Assembly (NCBI RefSeq): GCF_009933135.1
Contig: NZ_MAEH01000002.1
Location: 1 to 64,000, forward strand
Direction of reading: 5' to 3'
Source of the DNA: Candidatus Enterococcus leclercqii
GTDB lineage: Bacteria; Bacillota; Bacilli; Lactobacillales; Enterococcaceae
DNA length: 64,000 nt
Part shown: positions 61,462-64,000 of the stretch, one piece after another
Numbering within the stretch: position 1 is the stretch's first letter
Layout of the letters: each line of letters starts with the position of its first letter
Notes under the pieces: model-generated
Database searches by the model: none
Seen by the model: the letters and a program-made list of their open reading frames with translations, nothing else
What the model was told of the DNA's origin: nothing
Made by a program: the position numbers and the translations under genes

Positions 61462-63405
61462 ATGAACGAACGGCAAATCAAACTTGCGCGCTTGCTGATT
61501 GAACATGATACATTTTTACCGGCTTCTTTTTACAGTAAACAGTTGTCTGTTTCGACTAAGACGGTGTTTCAAGATCTGGAAATGTTGAATCTGCTTATGA
61601 AGCCCTATGATATCTCTATTGAAAGATTACCTTCCGTAGGGATTCGAATTTCTGGAGAACATGAGGCGAAGCTGAATTTCATGATTGAATTGGAAAATGA
61701 GTTGTCACAAGACGCTTTTTCTCCAGTCAATCGCCGGATTGAAATCATTAAAAAAGTCTGTTTTGAAGAAGAAGTTCCGACGTTAGATCAACTTTCAGAG
61801 CTCTTCTTAGTCAGCAAAACATCACTTTATGGTGATTTGAAGCTTTTAAATCAGATCATCGCTCGAACCAACAGTGAAATTCAGTCAAACAATGACGGCT
61901 TAAAAATTTTGGGAAAAGAGTCTGAAATCCAAAATGCCGCCAATCAGTTGGTCAGCTATTTCCTGAATGTTCTGGAAGATCGGTCCTTTCGCAAAAAGAT
62001 GAGTCATTTCTTTGATGAAGCATTGATTGCTCCGGTCTTTGATTTCTTACTTACAGATTTCAAAGAATTGACCGAGGAAGTTTCAGAGTACTACATCCAA
62101 TCGCTGATTATGAGCGTGTTGATTCAATGCCGGCGCCTTGAGTTGGCCAAACATTTACCCACTGAAGAAGATTACCTCTTCAGCAGTATCCGGTACATGG
62201 AGGCCTATGTGGTGGCCAATGAACTGGCAGAAAAGCTTGGCAAAACACTGGACATCGTTTTTGAAGAAGCAGATAAGGAGTATCTATCGCGGCAATTGTT
62301 TGCCCATCGTGTCACTACTGATTTGAAAAGCGGCGATGATTCTTATGCAGAAATTGTTCAACGATTGATTGCTCGCATGAGTGCCATTGAAAAAATTGAT
62401 CTGACAAGTGATCAGCGGTTGTTTAATTCGCTACTTTACCATATTCCGGCGATGATTCTACGTTTGAAAAAGGGAATAAAGATTGAAAATCCGCTGCTAT
62501 CCAGTATTCGTGACCAGTATTCTGAATTATTCAGCATCGTCTGGTATGCACTAGTCATTTTGGAACAGGAGTATGATGTAATCTTAAATGACGATGAGAT
62601 TTCACTAATTCTCATTCATTTTCAGATTGCTTTGGAGCGCCAATCCAAGACGAACAACATCATTATTGTTTGTCAATACGGAATCTCTTCGGCACAATTC
62701 ATCTACTCAAAGGTTCGTAAATTTATTCCAGCTCATGATAACGTGGAGATTTCCACAATTGACAAGTTCGAAAAAAGCGACAAAGAGAATATCGATTTAA
62801 TCATCAGCTCCATCGATATTCCCCAATCGAAAATTCCTTTTGTGAAAGTAACACCACTGGTCAACAATCAGGATTACATCAAGCTGATGGAGGCCTATAC
62901 CAAGTATCTAATCCAAGGGGAGCCCTTTGAAATCAGTCATTCGCTCTCTGAAAAAGTACCTTCTCAGATTTTGGGCAACTATTTGTCAACGGAGCTGATC
63001 AGCTTACAAAACCAGTATGATGACAAAGAAAGTTGCTTAGATGCGATAATTGGCGAACTGGAAAGAAGAAAGTTAGTCAATAAGAACTTCCGAAAATCGG
63101 TTTTTGACAGAGAGAAGATTGGCAATACAAATTTGGATAGTGGGGTAGCATTGCCCCATGCGGATCCGGCTACAATTATTGTTTCACATATTTATTTTGT
63201 GACCTTGGCTAAGCCTGTCAACTGGGGAGATGGCAATGTCAAATTGATCGTGATGGTGAACTTGGGGGAAGCTGATTTACAGAAGATCCGTGAAGTAGTT
63301 GAGGAATTATATCAGTTTATTGATGAAAAGAAGAAGGTCGACGCGTTAGTTAAGATAACCGACAAAACGTCACTATTGCAAATCTTTAATAATGGAGGAA
63401 CATGA
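61462..63405 (+). CDS. PRD-containing PTS operon regulator (BglG/MtlR/LicR type activator)
   Basis: The 647-residue protein has two N-terminal helix-turn-helix domains (about 1-60 and 85-140) and two PRD modules (about 185-290 and 300-400). An EIIB-like domain with C-Q-Y-G-I-S-S-A (about 405) and a C-terminal EIIA domain with the phospho-His motif G-V-A-L-P-H-A-D-P (about 560) complete it. It is a DNA-binding activator whose activity is set by PTS phosphorylation, presumably for the IIA-IIC genes directly behind it. ATG 61462 follows AGAAAGGTGA. It ends one base before the next gene begins. Confidence 0.92.
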   Translation: MNERQIKLARLLIEHDTFLPASFYSKQLSVSTKTVFQDLEMLNLLMKPYDISIERLPSVGIRISGEHEAKLNFMIELENELSQDAFSPVNRRIEIIKKVCFEEEVPTLDQLSELFLVSKTSLYGDLKLLNQIIARTNSEIQSNNDGLKILGKESEIQNAANQLVSYFLNVLEDRSFRKKMSHFFDEALIAPVFDFLLTDFKELTEEVSEYYIQSLIMSVLIQCRRLELAKHLPTEEDYLFSSIRYMEAYVVANELAEKLGKTLDIVFEEADKEYLSRQLFAHRVTTDLKSGDDSYAEIVQRLIARMSAIEKIDLTSDQRLFNSLLYHIPAMILRLKKGIKIENPLLSSIRDQYSELFSIVWYALVILEQEYDVILNDDEISLILIHFQIALERQSKTNNIIIVCQYGISSAQFIYSKVRKFIPAHDNVEISTIDKFEKSDKENIDLIISSIDIPQSKIPFVKVTPLVNNQDYIKLMEAYTKYLIQGEPFEISHSLSEKVPSQILGNYLSTELISLQNQYDDKESCLDAIIGELERRKLVNKNFRKSVFDREKIGNTNLDSGVALPHADPATIIVSHIYFVTLAKPVNWGDGNVKLIVMVNLGEADLQKIREVVEELYQFIDEKKKVDALVKITDKTSLLQIFNNGGT

Positions 63406-63406
63406 C

Positions 63407-63862
63407 ATGTTTTTTGATCAAGAGTTAGGGTTGTTTCAGATAAGTCCTGTAAGTCAGACAGAGTTGTTCGAAGAAATGTTTCAAAAATTGTATCAAGCAG
63501 GCTGTGTCAAAGAAAGCTATTTGGAAGGAATCACTAGCCGGGAAGCGGAATACCCCACCGGCTTGGAATTCAACGGTGTAGGATTTGCAATCCCCCATAC
63601 GGATTCAGCTCATGTGAACAAATCCCAAATCTGCTTTGCTTCGTTACAAGAACCAGTGGTCTTTCAAGACATGACGGATAAAAGTCGGGAGATTGAAGTG
63701 AAATTGGTCTTCATGTTAGCAATGGCTAGTCCTCATGAACAGGTAGAGACATTACAAAATTTAATGACACTTTTTACAGATGAGGACAAGGTACAACAGT
63801 TGCAAAAATTGACGACACAGGCAGAATTGATGACACTTTTGAATGCGTCAGGCGTACAGTAA
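63407..63862 (+). CDS. PTS EIIA component, galactitol/fructose-mannitol type
   Basis: The 151-residue phosphocarrier has the EIIA (PTS_EIIA type 2) motif V-G-F-A-I-P-H-T-D-S-A-H with the phosphorylated His near residue 65. The Y-P-T-G-L-E segment before it is typical of the galactitol group. ATG 63407 follows GGAGGAACATG. It passes phosphate from HPr to EIIB; no EIIB gene is visible yet and it should follow beyond the window. The imported sugar (galactitol or another polyol) is inferred from similarity only. Confidence 0.88.
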   Translation: MFFDQELGLFQISPVSQTELFEEMFQKLYQAGCVKESYLEGITSREAEYPTGLEFNGVGFAIPHTDSAHVNKSQICFASLQEPVVFQDMTDKSREIEVKLVFMLAMASPHEQVETLQNLMTLFTDEDKVQQLQKLTTQAELMTLLNASGVQ

Positions 63863-63886
63863 CTACAATCGAGGGGGAAAAAGAAG

Positions 63887-64000
63887 ATGGATATGTTTAT
63901 GAATGGGATTGAATGGTTTATCGGATTGGGATCAACAGTTTTCTTACCGGTAATCATTTTTGTAATCGGATTGTTCTTTGGCTTGAAGCCTAGTAAAGCG
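63887..64000 (+). CDS. PTS EIIC component, galactitol type (partial)
   Basis: Only the first 38 codons are in the window and the frame is open to its end. The start MDMFMNGIEWFIGLGSTVF, followed by V-I-I-F-V-I-G-L-F-F-G-L-K-P-S-K-A, matches the first membrane helix of galactitol-type EIIC permeases. GAGGGGG lies ten bases before the ATG. It is 24 bases after the EIIA stop, so the genes are cotranscribed. Confidence 0.8.
   Translation, partial: MDMFMNGIEWFIGLGSTVFLPVIIFVIGLFFGLKPSKA

Overview
The window looks like chromosomal DNA of an Enterococcus or a close relative. The evidence is low-to-medium GC, strong AGGAGG-type ribosome binding sites, an mvaK1-mvaD-mvaK2-fni mevalonate cluster, infC-rpmI-rplT behind an L20-type leader, hisS-aspS behind a T-box, and PepV, PepA, NnrD and HtrA. 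The species cannot be fixed from sequence reading alone. Coordinates, motifs and structures were read by eye; no database search or folding program was run.

Layout. 1-9.5 kb: a membrane protein, a small unknown protein, the leftward mevalonate operon, a deoxynucleoside kinase, a CorA-type channel and a pentapeptide-repeat protein. 9.9-17.1 kb: an NADH oxidase, then leuABCD. Upstream of leuA lie a leader peptide ending in four leucine codons, an intrinsic terminator (a classical attenuator), and three tandem 124-bp repeats whose hairpin shows compensatory base changes. 17-31 kb: a GNAT enzyme, a HAD phosphatase, translation genes, a secreted coiled-coil protein, a MORN-repeat protein coupled to an OatA-like acyltransferase, tRNA-Pro(CGG), two unknown proteins, a fumarate-reductase-type lipoprotein, a thioesterase and an aldo-keto reductase. 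31-46.5 kb: T-box-hisS-aspS, a YitT-family protein, a second OatA-like protein, a GNAT enzyme, nnrD, pepV, an unknown membrane-anchored protein, pepA, and an Lrp-like regulator overlapping an aminotransferase.

46.5-56.6 kb is an AT-rich accessory locus for a sortase-assembled pilus. It encodes two backbone-type pilins, two class C sortases with matching residue numbering, and a 1405-residue tip/adhesin candidate whose sorting signal reads LPRSG instead of LPxTG. 56.6-64 kb: a GNAT enzyme, a thioredoxin-like protein, a universal stress protein, YtpR and HtrA. Next comes an unexpected cluster of six DnaA-box-like 9-mers. The window ends in a PRD regulator with galactitol-type PTS IIA and IIC genes, the last cut by the window edge.

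The leads most worth following are the leuA leader with its covarying tandem repeats, the DnaA-box cluster beside htrA, the two-backbone/two-sortase pilus operon, and a two-copy intergenic element with constant flanks around a variable stem.
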